33,208 nucleotides of DNA. Origin: Tissierellia bacterium. Lineage in GTDB: Bacteria; Bacillota; Clostridia; Tissierellales; Peptoniphilaceae. The stretch is taken from contig JAUNLK010000004.1 of the NCBI GenBank assembly GCA_030535395.1, positions 1 through 33,208 of the forward strand, given 5' to 3'. A program made the position numbers and the translations under genes. Below are positions 1 to 7,694 of this stretch, piece after piece. The first letter of the stretch is position 1. The number at the start of each line of letters is the position of its first letter. Below the pieces are notes generated by a model that saw only the letters and a list, made by a program, of their open reading frames with translations, did no database searches and was not told the DNA's origin.

Positions 1-2
1 TC

Positions 3-218
3 AACGCAAATACCCCCTCTACTGGTTTGTCCAGTAAAGGGGGTACGTTTCACTTTGGGGGAGTGCTTTTTCGCCACGGCCTCCTCTTTCTCTCCGTGGA
101 GACCCTCCAGTACTTCATTGGCAGGACCGCCGATGTGGACGACCTCATACTCAATGTCTTAGGCGTCGCCCTGGGCTGGATCACCATTCGACTCTGCCAG
201 TTTTTTCTCAGCCTCTAA
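3..218 (+). CDS. VanZ-like membrane protein, C-terminal part (5' end outside window)
   Basis: The open frame enters from the left edge and ends at a TAA at 216-218. What is visible is the end of a VanZ-type domain: a hydrophobic stretch, then SVETLQYFIGR, then an acidic VDDLILNVLG motif and a last membrane helix (LGVALGWITIRL). The Glu-x-x-Gln and Asp-Asp-x-x-x-Asn-x-x-Gly pattern is typical of VanZ/YoaI-like proteins, whose biochemical role is poorly known (teicoplanin resistance in the founding member). The first 20 or so residues in this frame do not look like VanZ, so a start at the TTG at 27 or a disturbed frame near the edge is possible. A terminator follows directly. Family call moderately sure; function unknown. 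Confidence 0.6.
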   Translation, partial: NANTPSTGLSSKGGTFHFGGVLFRHGLLFLSVETLQYFIGRTADVDDLILNVLGVALGWITIRLCQFFLSL

Positions 219-229
219 TGGCATCCACT

Positions 230-254
230 GCGCCCCCAAGGGCGCTCTTTTTTT
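230..254 (+). terminator. Rho-independent terminator after the VanZ-like gene
   Basis: GCGCCC and GGGCGC form a 6-bp stem around a CCAA loop, followed by TCTTTTTTT. It begins 12 bases after the stop codon. Confidence 0.8.
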
Positions 255-394
255 GCCCTTTTTGCACTGAACTTTGTTTTAAAAACTCCCCGAGAGCCCT
301 CCCCGCCCCGCCCCATTTTTCAGGGCCCTGAACCAGCCCCCAATTTTTTTCTTTGTAAAGATAAAAACTATTTTATTTATTTACTGCTTTAGCG

Positions 395-422
395 TTGTAA
401 ATAAATTTATCCATGTTATAAT
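395..422 (+). promoter_or_regulatory. Promoter of the symporter/CoA-transferase operon
   Basis: TTGTAA (395-400), a 16-base spacer and a perfect TATAAT (417-422) lie in an AT-rich stretch of the 304-base gap between 255 and 558. The predicted transcript starts near 429 and has a leader of about 130 bases. Apart from this promoter and the dyad just downstream I see no gene or RNA element in the gap. Confidence 0.65.
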
Positions 423-431
423 GTATTTACT

Positions 432-473
432 ATTTCACAACGTAAGGATACAACACTTTTTACGTAGTGAAAT
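432..473. repeat. Long inverted repeat at the start of the operon leader (operator or RNA hairpin)
   Basis: Arms of 14 bases, ATTTCACAACGTAA (432-445) and TTACGTAGTGAAAT (460-473), are complementary at 13 of 14 positions and are separated by 14 bases. The dyad begins about 3 bases after the predicted transcription start. It has no T tract, so it is not a terminator. It could be the binding site of a repressor dimer or tetramer, or a stable 5' hairpin protecting the mRNA. No regulator gene lies next to it. Confidence 0.6.
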
Positions 474-558
474 GGAATATATTGTATATCGAAGGGAGGT
501 CTGAGTCACTCGGTAAAAGAGTACATCAATACCACTTTCTCACTTAAAGGAGGAATCA

Positions 559-1005
559 ATGGACTTAAAAGGAAAGTATAATGCCATTTTTATTGTCATT
601 GGCATTCTTTGGGTGGCACTATGGGTACTGGCCATTGCTGATCAGTATTTAGCGGCTTTTATCCTGTCCATAGTTATGATGTTGTTGCACTTAATTCTTG
701 GCTCAGCCAATAACGAAAAAATTGACAAGGGTTATCTCATCTACCCTCTGCTGTCCTGGGCGGTAGTGTGGGCCATCGGTTTTTATCTGGCCTATGCCAA
801 TGACCTGGCAGCTCAAGTGGAAGCCGGAAAATTCTTTGGTGGATTCCACTATTCCTTTGGACCTGTGGTCTATCTCTACTGGATCGGCGGCGTCCTCACC
901 CTCATGGTGGGTTATTTCTTTAATCGCAATCGTTGGCTCTCCGATGAACAGTGGAATGAATTTATTGAAGAGGCCAATCGGATCAAAGGCAAGAAAGGAG
1001 AATAG
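559..1005 (+). CDS. Small four-helix membrane protein paired with a symporter
   Basis: A 148-residue protein of unknown function. It has four predicted membrane helices at about residues 8-26, 31-48, 60-79 and 100-120, and a charged C-terminal tail rich in Lys and Glu. The ATG follows an AAAGGAGGAA ribosome site. It is the first gene of an operon: its stop is only 5 bases from the next start, which encodes a sodium:solute symporter family protein. Small membrane proteins beside SSS permeases are known (for example the YhdT protein beside PanF), so a helper or second subunit of the transporter is a reasonable inference, though I cannot align it to YhdT by eye. Base composition here is more AT-rich than in most of the window. 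Confidence 0.7.
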   Translation: MDLKGKYNAIFIVIGILWVALWVLAIADQYLAAFILSIVMMLLHLILGSANNEKIDKGYLIYPLLSWAVVWAIGFYLAYANDLAAQVEAGKFFGGFHYSFGPVVYLYWIGGVLTLMVGYFFNRNRWLSDEQWNEFIEEANRIKGKKGE

Positions 1006-1010
1006 AACCC

Positions 1011-2513
1011 ATGGATCTAGCTCAATCAACTGTTACATTGATTTTAATCTTCTCTTTTGCGATGATCGCAATTTCTCTAGTCATTGGCGTGTTGGCATCC
1101 AGACGGGTCAAATCCGACAATGACTATTTTGGTGCCTCGGGACTCTTTGGTCCGGTGACGGTGGGTCTGGCATCCACTGCAGGGGTGGCCAGTGCCTTCG
1201 CCATTGTTGGGGTTCCCGGTGTCATTTACGATACGGGCAGTCCCATGGCCTGGTGGATGCTCAGTTCCGGTGCCTTTGCCCTGGGATATATGATTCTGGG
1301 CAAGAAGATCCGGGCCATTGCAGAAGTTCGTCCCATTGCCAGCCTCGGAGACCTCTCCGACGCCAGATTCAACAACAACAAAGTCATTAAAACTTTAATG
1401 AGTATTGTGGTGAGTATTGCCTGTATCGGTTACTTAGCTTCTCAGATCTCCGCAGGGAGTGCCCTCTTCAGTCACCTCCTTGGGGTGGAACCCATAGTCG
1501 CAGGATTGATTATTTTTGGTCTACTGACGGTCTACACCATCATCGCCGGTGAGGTGGGGGGTCTGATGACCCAGGCATTCCAGGGCTTCATCATGGTATT
1601 TGCCAGTGTCATTATGATTATTCTCTTCTTCCGCATGACGGGGGGCTTCTCCACCGTTGCAGCCTCTGTGGCTGAAGCGGGCACCGTCACCGGGACCAAT
1701 GGGGTCACCAAGGAGTTGGGACCCAAGTTCCTCAGTGCATGGGGAAGCATGAAGGGCAGCATGAGCTTTGTGTGGATGTTTGTCCCCTTCTTTGGGGTCA
1801 TTGCCCAGCCGGCGGTCCTGGCCAGAATGTATGCCATTAAGGATCCCCGGGAACTGCCCAAGGCCGCCTTTGTCTCCGGCATCGCCCACATGTTTGTGGC
1901 GTTTTTGGCCGTTACCGTGGCCTACGGTGTCCTCCACATGGTGGCCACCGGGGAAGTTCAGCCTCTGGAACACCCCGACACTGCCGTCTATGTCTTCGCC
2001 GACAAGGCCGGTGTCTTCGCACAGCTGATGGTCTATGCAGCGGTTCTCGCCGCTTCCATGAGCTCGGCCAGTGCCTATCTCACCACCACCTCCACCCTCC
2101 TGTCCAGGGACCTGCCCCGGGCACTGAGCATTAACATCGATCCGAAAAATCAGAGAAAAGTCACCCGAGTATTTATGGCCATCATGGGTCTTGTGGCCAT
2201 TGTGGTTTCCATCTACAACACCAGTCTGGTGGGCATCCTCGGGGCCTTTGGATACGGTACCCTGGTCTCCGCCATGTTCCCCGTCTTCCTGGTGGGCATC
2301 CTCTGGGAGCGGGCCACGGAAAAGGGCGTCATTGCCGGACTGGCCGTCTCCTTCCTCTTGACCCTCGTCACCCTGACTCCATTCCAATGGCCGGGCGGAC
2401 TCCCAGGTTACTTCCACGTCACCTGTATCTCCCTGGCACTGACGATTTTTGTCTCACTGTTGACGCCAAAGCAGAGTATCCCCGAGGATATCAAGCTGGC
2501 TATGAAGCTTTAA
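1011..2513 (+). CDS. Sodium:solute symporter (SSS) family permease
   Basis: A 500-residue polytopic inner-membrane protein with about 13 hydrophobic helices, the usual size and layout of SSS transporters, which couple uptake of organic solutes to sodium entry. The N-terminal region has the family pattern: a first helix, a basic loop with DNDYFGASG, then a glycine/alanine-rich second helix (TVGLASTAGVASAF). An internal stretch ASMSSASAYLTTTSTLLSRDL matches the conserved helix of the family that helps form the sodium site. It lies between the small membrane protein and a CoA-transferase in one operon, so the substrate is probably a carboxylic acid that is then CoA-activated, such as a short-chain or hydroxy acid. 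This substrate is inferred from context only. Confidence 0.9.
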   Translation: MDLAQSTVTLILIFSFAMIAISLVIGVLASRRVKSDNDYFGASGLFGPVTVGLASTAGVASAFAIVGVPGVIYDTGSPMAWWMLSSGAFALGYMILGKKIRAIAEVRPIASLGDLSDARFNNNKVIKTLMSIVVSIACIGYLASQISAGSALFSHLLGVEPIVAGLIIFGLLTVYTIIAGEVGGLMTQAFQGFIMVFASVIMIILFFRMTGGFSTVAASVAEAGTVTGTNGVTKELGPKFLSAWGSMKGSMSFVWMFVPFFGVIAQPAVLARMYAIKDPRELPKAAFVSGIAHMFVAFLAVTVAYGVLHMVATGEVQPLEHPDTAVYVFADKAGVFAQLMVYAAVLAASMSSASAYLTTTSTLLSRDLPRALSINIDPKNQRKVTRVFMAIMGLVAIVVSIYNTSLVGILGAFGYGTLVSAMFPVFLVGILWERATEKGVIAGLAVSFLLTLVTLTPFQWPGGLPGYFHVTCISLALTIFVSLLTPKQSIPEDIKLAMKL

Positions 2514-2543
2514 TTTCCCATGGACCATGTTTAGGAGGTAATC

Positions 2544-3881
2544 ATGGACATCAAGCAGATGTATGAAAGCAAAAAGATGAGTGCGAGAGATGCCCTCAAA
2601 TTGATCCGAGACAAAGACTGTATGATTGTCGGTCAGGTGGCCAGCTCCCCCACCGCCATCCTCAATGAGCTCCAAGTCCTCAAGGAGTATGGCGTCAAGG
2701 ACACCATTATGGTCTCCTGCCTGCCCGTGGAAAACTGGCCGGCCATGGAGGACCCGGAAATGGTGGGAGTCTGTGAGCAGCAGTCCTGGTTCTTCAATGC
2801 CAAGCAGCGGGAAATGCAGAAGTTGGGCCTGTGTGTGGACATTCCCCAGCACTCCACTTCCGCCGTGGGCAAGAAGATCGAACGATCTCGGGCCGAAGGC
2901 CGGGACCTGGTCCTGTTCACCACCTGTTCCCCCATGGATGAAAACGGCTACTTAACCCTCTCCATCAGTGCCATCTACGAGAAGGAAGTCATCGAAGCTG
3001 GCGGCCGGGTCATCGTTGAGGTGAGCCCTCACTATCCCCGGACCTTTGGAGATACCCTCGTTCATATTTCTCAAGTTGACGCCCTGGTGGAATCCGATCG
3101 TCCCGTCCCCGAGATCCAGCTGAAGCCCTTCACCGAGAAGGACGCCGCCATCGGCAAGTTCATTGCCGAGTTGGTGGAGGACGGCTCCACCATTCAACTG
3201 GGCATCGGCAATATTCCCAATGCCGTGGCTCAGGAACTCAAGGGCAAAAAGCACCTGGGGATCCACACGGAGATGTTCACCGAGACCATGGTGGAACTCA
3301 TCCAGTGTGGGGCCGTGGACAATAGCCAGAAGGAATTCTACAATGGCATTTCCCTGGCGGCCTTTGCCTTTGGCAGTCGCAAGCTCTACGACTTCATTGA
3401 CAACAACCCCTCGGTGGTCTTTGTTCGAGGCAGCATTGCCAACAATCCCTTCGACATTGCAAGGGTGAGCAAATATGTCTCCGTAAACGCCGCTCTGGAG
3501 TGCGACCTCACCGGTCAGTGTGCCTCCGAGAGTATTGGCCACGTCCAGTACACCGGTACCGGCGGACAGGCCGACACCGTTCAGGGCTCCCAGCGCTCCA
3601 AGGGGGGCAAGTCCATTATGGCCTTCCACTCCACCTACTATGAGCGGGACGAAAATGGCGAAAAGGTCCTCCGGTCCAAGATTGTCCCCGAGCTGAGACC
3701 CGGTGCCATTGTCTCCCTCCAGCGGAACGACACCGACTATGTGGTCACGGAGTATGGGGTGGCCTGGCTCAAAGGCGCCACCGTGCCCCAGCGGGTGGAG
3801 GCTCTCATTGCCATCGCCCATCCCGACTTCAGGGATTGGCTCCGGGAGGAAGCCATTAAAAATGGCCTGATCCAAAAATAA
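2544..3881 (+). CDS. Acetyl-CoA hydrolase/CoA-transferase family (4-hydroxybutyrate or butyryl-CoA:acetate type)
   Basis: A 445-residue cytosolic enzyme that moves CoA between carboxylic acids through a glutamyl-CoA intermediate. The likely catalytic Glu is residue 243 in HTEMF. Other family marks are GIGNIPNAV (220-228), the CoA-binding GTGGQAD (338-344) with SKGGKS shortly after, and DYVVTEYGVAWLKG near 398-411. Length fits the AbfT/Cat-type single-chain transferases (about 430-450). It is the last gene of the operon, 30 bases behind the symporter and with its own AGGAGGT site. It presumably activates the acid imported by the symporter with acetyl-CoA or butyryl-CoA as donor. The exact acid cannot be read from sequence; 4-hydroxybutyrate, butyrate and propionate are all possible. 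Confidence 0.88.
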   Translation: MDIKQMYESKKMSARDALKLIRDKDCMIVGQVASSPTAILNELQVLKEYGVKDTIMVSCLPVENWPAMEDPEMVGVCEQQSWFFNAKQREMQKLGLCVDIPQHSTSAVGKKIERSRAEGRDLVLFTTCSPMDENGYLTLSISAIYEKEVIEAGGRVIVEVSPHYPRTFGDTLVHISQVDALVESDRPVPEIQLKPFTEKDAAIGKFIAELVEDGSTIQLGIGNIPNAVAQELKGKKHLGIHTEMFTETMVELIQCGAVDNSQKEFYNGISLAAFAFGSRKLYDFIDNNPSVVFVRGSIANNPFDIARVSKYVSVNAALECDLTGQCASESIGHVQYTGTGGQADTVQGSQRSKGGKSIMAFHSTYYERDENGEKVLRSKIVPELRPGAIVSLQRNDTDYVVTEYGVAWLKGATVPQRVEALIAIAHPDFRDWLREEAIKNGLIQK

Positions 3882-3907
3882 GTCATCCAAAGAATCATCC
3901 TAAAACC

Positions 3908-3940
3908 AAAAATTGCCGGTCGCAACGACCGGCAATTTTT
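3908..3940. terminator. Bidirectional Rho-independent terminator
   Basis: A 15-bp perfect stem, from AAAAATTGCCGGTCG to its complement, around a CAA loop with A and T tracts on both sides. It ends the CoA-transferase operon on the plus strand and the dehydrogenase operon converging on the minus strand. Confidence 0.9.
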
Positions 3941-3972
3941 GTGTTTGGATTTAGTTTTTCAGTGAAGAGCTC

Positions 3973-4917
3973 CTAGTAGCCCTTGTCAAAATTGATGACA
4001 TTTTCCAGGGCCTCCCCCTTGGCCAAGTGCTCCAGATTCTTCACAATGGTCCGGGTGTTGAGCTGTTGAATGTGATCGGCCTGGAAGGAGTTGTGGGGGC
4101 TGATATAGACCCCGTCCATCTCCCAGAGGGGACTCTCCGCCCCCAGGGGCTCCTTCACAAAGACGTCCAGGGCGGCGGCGGAGACTTTTTTGGACTTTAG
4201 GGCCGCCACCAGGGCCTCTTCGTCGATAATGGGCCCCCGGGAGATGTTCACAATGCCCACGCCGTCCTTCATTTTGCGGAAGGCCCCCTGGTCCAGGAAG
4301 TTTCGGGTGGCGGGAGTGAGGGGGAGGACGGCCACCACAAAGTCCGCCCTGCCATAGGCTTCATCCAATTTTTCCGGGGACACCACCCAGTCAAAGCCCG
4401 CCACCTCCCGGCCCCGGGTGTTGTAGCCCACCAGCTCCGCCCCAAAGGGGGCCAGGAGTTTGGCCGCCACTTGGGCGATGGTGCCGGTGCCCAAAAAGAG
4501 GATGGTCTTGCCCTTGAGGAGGCGCACGGAGGTATTGTGCTGCCAGATCTTGTCCCGCTGCTGCCTCATAAAGGTCTGGGTCTGTTTGACCATATTGAGG
4601 AGATTCATCACAATCCACTCCCCGATGGGCTCGCTGTAGGCCCCATTGTTGTTGGTGAGGGTGATGCCCAGCTTTTCAATGGTGGCCAGGTCCAAGTAGT
4701 CGATGCCCACGGACTGGAGGAAGATGTACTTCAGCTGGGGATACTCATTGAGATCCAGCTTCTCCACCCCCCGCAGGCCCGCAAATACCTCCACATCCTG
4801 GGGCAGCTCTCTGAGATCTGCACTTTTGGGCAGGACAATGGGTTCGAAGACGGGGTAGTTTTTAAGCACCTCCGCCACCTGGGGGGTGTGAAAGAGTTCA
4901 GAGATTGCGACTTTCAT
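3973..4917 (-). CDS. D-isomer-specific 2-hydroxyacid dehydrogenase
   Basis: A 314-residue NAD(P)-dependent oxidoreductase that interconverts 2-oxoacids and D-2-hydroxyacids. The Rossmann loop GTGTIA is at 143-148. The catalytic triad of the family is visible as Arg227 (ISRGP), Glu256 (VKEPL) and His275 (SPHNS). The N-terminal catalytic lobe and the C-terminal helix are full length. GAGG-type ribosome site AGAAGGAGG sits before the ATG. It is the last gene of a three-gene operon and its start overlaps the end of the hydrolase gene by 20 bases, which points to coupled translation. Substrate is unknown: the specific acceptor (glyoxylate, hydroxypyruvate, 2-ketoisocaproate and so on) cannot be inferred. 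Confidence 0.9.
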   Translation of the reverse strand: MKVAISELFHTPQVAEVLKNYPVFEPIVLPKSADLRELPQDVEVFAGLRGVEKLDLNEYPQLKYIFLQSVGIDYLDLATIEKLGITLTNNNGAYSEPIGEWIVMNLLNMVKQTQTFMRQQRDKIWQHNTSVRLLKGKTILFLGTGTIAQVAAKLLAPFGAELVGYNTRGREVAGFDWVVSPEKLDEAYGRADFVVAVLPLTPATRNFLDQGAFRKMKDGVGIVNISRGPIIDEEALVAALKSKKVSAAALDVFVKEPLGAESPLWEMDGVYISPHNSFQADHIQQLNTRTIVKNLEHLAKGEALENVINFDKGY

Positions 4918-5773
4918 GGCTTCCTCCTTCTAAAAATGTTTCAATGTGCTGGAGGGTCTCCTCCGGCTGGTCCTCGCTGACATAGTGGCCGGCATCCATG
5001 AGGATGAGCTGGGCCCTGGGGAGAATTTCCTTCATGACCATGGAGCCCTGAACGGGGAGCACCTGGTCCTTGATGCCGTGGAGAATGAGGACGGGAATGG
5101 CCACCTTCTCCTGGCCCTGGGGCCTCAGGTGGCGAATGATGGAGAGGACATCCCGCTCATTGACCTGCTTTAGGGTCTCATCCATTCTCCTGTCGTAGAG
5201 CTCCTTCTCCGGCCGCCCCTTCCGGTACATGTACATATTCCACAGAAATTCCTTCTGCATTCGAGGGGACACCAGGGGGGTCACACTGAGTTTGGTGAAG
5301 GGCTCAAAGAGCTTTAAATAGTCCGGGGTGATCATGGCCTGATTCACCTGGGCCATCTGCTCCCGCACCTGGCTGCTGGTCTTCAGGAGGGCCCCATTGA
5401 GGGAGACCGGAGCCAAAAGCACGGCCCCCCGGACCCGGTGGCTGATCTCCGCCAGCTTCAGGGCCACGGCCCCGCCAAAGCTCCAGCCAATGACAATGAG
5501 CTCGCTGATTTTCAGGCTGTGAATGAGGCTCCGCAGGTCCAGGGCGTAGTCCTCCAGTTTCCGGGAGTGATGGCGGTAGCTGGAATTGCCAAAGCCCCGC
5601 ATGTCCGGCATGATGACCCGGTACTTCTCCGCGAGGGCCTCCCCCAGAGGCAGCATGTGATAGGAGGAGGACTCATTGCCGTGGATGAGGAGGATGGGCC
5701 GGCCCCCGTGCTCCTGGCCCAGCTCCCGGTAGAAGATCTCCTCTCCTGTTTTAACTTTCATTTTATATTCCAT
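4898..5773 (-). CDS. Alpha/beta hydrolase
   Basis: A 291-residue cytosolic alpha/beta-hydrolase fold protein. The oxyanion motif HGN is at 31-33, the nucleophile elbow is GWSFG with Ser98, and the remaining triad members are Asp236 (HGIKDQV) and His263 (DAGHYV). A helical cap of about 70 residues lies between roughly 130 and 205. Such enzymes cleave esters, amides or C-C bonds; the substrate is not evident. The ATG follows GAGGAAATAATT, and the gene starts 2 bases after the stop of the upstream membrane protein. Being co-transcribed with a D-hydroxyacid dehydrogenase suggests a short catabolic route in which the hydrolase frees an acid that the dehydrogenase reduces or oxidises. That is inference. 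Confidence 0.88.
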   Translation of the reverse strand: MEYKMKVKTGEEIFYRELGQEHGGRPILLIHGNESSSYHMLPLGEALAEKYRVIMPDMRGFGNSSYRHHSRKLEDYALDLRSLIHSLKISELIVIGWSFGGAVALKLAEISHRVRGAVLLAPVSLNGALLKTSSQVREQMAQVNQAMITPDYLKLFEPFTKLSVTPLVSPRMQKEFLWNMYMYRKGRPEKELYDRRMDETLKQVNERDVLSIIRHLRPQGQEKVAIPVLILHGIKDQVLPVQGSMVMKEILPRAQLILMDAGHYVSEDQPEETLQHIETFLEGGSHESRNL

Positions 5774-5775
5774 AA

Positions 5776-6318
5776 TTATTTCCTCGGATCCTTCATGATC
5801 TGACTCTCGTCCCGGGCCACGCGAAAATTAACGGCCAGGGCCTCCCCCTCTCGCTCGTAGACATCCACTTTGGGACTGGAGAGCACCTCATAGGGATTGG
5901 CCGTCACCGGGGGCGTGACAAACTCCTTGGTGCCGGACGCCCCCTTTTTGGTGTAGCGAATGACCAGGGCGGGTTTTCCCTCGGGGCCCATGACAAAGTC
6001 CACAATCTGCCCGGGATGGGGCCGATTGTCCTCAGTGAAAAAATGAATGCGCTGGGTGAACTTTTTGGTTCGCCAGTAGATGTAAATGGCGAAGGCTGCT
6101 ATGATGACAAGTCCCACCAAAATGTAGATCCACTCTTCCTTTATTCTCCAGGGTTCATTGCTGAAGGTGAGGAGATTGACCATTACATAGAAAAAAAACA
6201 GCAGCTGTACAAAGCGCCGCACCGACTTATTGTAATAGGTGAGCACCTCTTCTTGATAGCGAAAGGCCATTCGCAGGCTCCGGTCCCTCTTTCCGGTGCT
6301 CATTTTCTTTTTCTTCAT
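5776..6318 (-). CDS. Hypothetical protein with two membrane helices
   Basis: A 180-residue protein I do not recognise. A basic N-terminus is followed by two predicted helices at about 34-52 and 63-83, then a soluble domain of roughly 95 residues rich in beta-type sequence. This looks like a membrane-anchored cytosolic domain, resembling YcxB/PH-like small proteins only in layout. First gene of the operon with the hydrolase and dehydrogenase, ending 2 bases before the hydrolase start. A second ATG five codons in is also possible. Function unknown. Confidence 0.65.
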   Translation of the reverse strand: MKKKKMSTGKRDRSLRMAFRYQEEVLTYYNKSVRRFVQLLFFFYVMVNLLTFSNEPWRIKEEWIYILVGLVIIAAFAIYIYWRTKKFTQRIHFFTEDNRPHPGQIVDFVMGPEGKPALVIRYTKKGASGTKEFVTPPVTANPYEVLSSPKVDVYEREGEALAVNFRVARDESQIMKDPRK

Positions 6319-6355
6319 ATCACTAACCGTCCTTTACCCTATTTAATCTGTGTTC

Positions 6356-6364
6356 ATTCTATCA
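6356..6364 (-). promoter_or_regulatory. Extended -10 promoter for the hydrolase/dehydrogenase operon
   Basis: Read on the minus strand the site is TGATAGAAT, an extended -10, about 40 bases before the first ATG. No convincing -35 is visible. It is divergent from and close to the promoter of the zinc-ribbon gene. Confidence 0.45.
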
Positions 6365-6381
6365 CAAATTCTCCCTTCCCC

Positions 6382-6411
6382 TTGACAGGATCCCCCTCCC
6401 TTTTCAATAAT
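6382..6411 (+). promoter_or_regulatory. Promoter of the zinc-ribbon/TPR gene
   Basis: A perfect TTGACA (6382-6387), an 18-base spacer and AATAAT (6406-6411). The predicted start leaves a short leader with GAGGAGGT just before the ATG at 6441. Confidence 0.6.
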
Positions 6412-6440
6412 GGAGGTAATAGACAGAGAGGAGGTGCCAC

Positions 6441-7658
6441 ATGCGGGTATTTCAAGGCAAAATCAGCCTCTTGGAGGGGGCCCAGGTGCAGATCGTCCAG
6501 GCGGAAATTGTTTCCATGGATGCCAGTCTGGGCCTTGTTAGTAAAATTTTAAATAATTCCGAGAAGGAAATTGAATATTTGAAAATGGAGGCCCTCTTCC
6601 AAAATTCCATGGGGAAATTTCTCTTCGACCGGACGGTCTTCTCCAAGGAGTACGGGGAGCTGGCCCTCGCCCACGGAACCATCGACTTCCTGCCCCCCTG
6701 GCAATTGGACGAGCGCCACGGCACCGCCCGGAGCGTCCAGGTGCGCATCAGCGAGATCCACTTCGCCGACGGCAGCCGGAAGTACATGGATCTGAAGAAG
6801 GAGCATCTCTACAAGCTCCCCATTGTCCCCGATGAAAAGCGGGAAAAGATGCAGACCCTCTACGGCTCCGATGTCATGACCTATGGGGAGAATTTCCCCC
6901 GGAGCTGGCGCTGCGTGTGCGGCTTCATCAATGGGGATGTGGACACCTGCAGCTACTGCTCCAGAAACCGGGAATTTGTCACCAAGACCCTCAATGAGCG
7001 GGCCATCAACAAGAAATTCTACAATATGGCCAAGGGCTCCGGAGAGGAGGCGGTGGACCTGAAGCTGGTCCAGCGCCACGACACCATGACCATCAAGCAC
7101 ATTGACGATGTGGCGGTGCCCAAGGTGGCCCCGCCCCGTCACCTCCCCTCCCCCTCGGCCATTGTGACCCTCCTGGCCCTCATCCTCACTGTGACCTCGG
7201 TGTATTTTTTGGGCAGCTATCTCTATCAGCGCTACACCAACACCCAGAAGCTCCACCGGGCCGAGGCCATGACGGCCCTGGGCCGCTACGAGGAGGCCTA
7301 TGCCATCTATCAGAAGCTCCCCACGAAAATGGACAATGTGGACATCACCCTCCGCATGGAGGAGCTCCACAACCTGGCCCGCTCCAATGCCCTCTACGAG
7401 GAGGGGCTCTTGAAGATCAAGGAGGACGATCCTCTGGCGGCGGTGGACCTCTTCCTCCAGGTGAAGGAGGACAATCAGGAGGACTATCTGGATGCCCAGG
7501 CCATGATACGGGCCCTGAGAAAGGACCTCCTCCGGGAGATCCAGACCCTCCTGGACGAGGGCAAGGAGGAGGAGGCCCGGGTCCTGGTGGGGGAATTTTT
7601 ACTCCGCTTCCCCGAGGACGAGGGGGCCATGAGACTCAGGGAAAGACTCCCCAATTAA
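6441..7658 (+). CDS. Membrane-anchored zinc-ribbon protein with C-terminal TPR-like region
   Basis: A 405-residue protein I cannot assign to a named family. Residues 1-150 form an N-terminal domain with beta-rich, internally varied sequence. A compact zinc-ribbon candidate follows: Cys158 and Cys160 (CVCG), then Cys170 and Cys173 (CSYC). One membrane helix lies at about 238-260. After it, residues 268-400 are helical and tetratricopeptide-like (AEAMTALGRYEEAYAIYQKL and later EEARVLVGEFLLRFPEDEGA). The topology is probably cytosolic N-terminal ribbon, membrane anchor, extracytoplasmic TPR, or the reverse. It stands alone between a strong promoter and a strong terminator. A scaffold or sensor role at the membrane is only a guess. 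Confidence 0.75.
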   Translation: MRVFQGKISLLEGAQVQIVQAEIVSMDASLGLVSKILNNSEKEIEYLKMEALFQNSMGKFLFDRTVFSKEYGELALAHGTIDFLPPWQLDERHGTARSVQVRISEIHFADGSRKYMDLKKEHLYKLPIVPDEKREKMQTLYGSDVMTYGENFPRSWRCVCGFINGDVDTCSYCSRNREFVTKTLNERAINKKFYNMAKGSGEEAVDLKLVQRHDTMTIKHIDDVAVPKVAPPRHLPSPSAIVTLLALILTVTSVYFLGSYLYQRYTNTQKLHRAEAMTALGRYEEAYAIYQKLPTKMDNVDITLRMEELHNLARSNALYEEGLLKIKEDDPLAAVDLFLQVKEDNQEDYLDAQAMIRALRKDLLREIQTLLDEGKEEEARVLVGEFLLRFPEDEGAMRLRERLPN

Positions 7659-7660
7659 AA

Positions 7661-7687
7661 AGCAGACCCCGGGGGTCTGCTCTTTTT
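7661..7687. terminator. Bidirectional Rho-independent terminator
   Basis: AGCAGACCCC pairs with GGGGTCTGCT and is flanked by AAAAA and TTTTT runs. It serves the zinc-ribbon gene (plus) and the cysteine-synthase-like gene (minus), whose stop is 8 bases further on. Confidence 0.88.
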
Positions 7688-7694
7688 GTGCCCT

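Noticed and set aside
3973-6318. Biosynthetic gene cluster made of hydrolase and dehydrogenase
   Set aside because: Only two common enzymes and a small membrane protein; no carrier, synthase or tailoring genes nearby.
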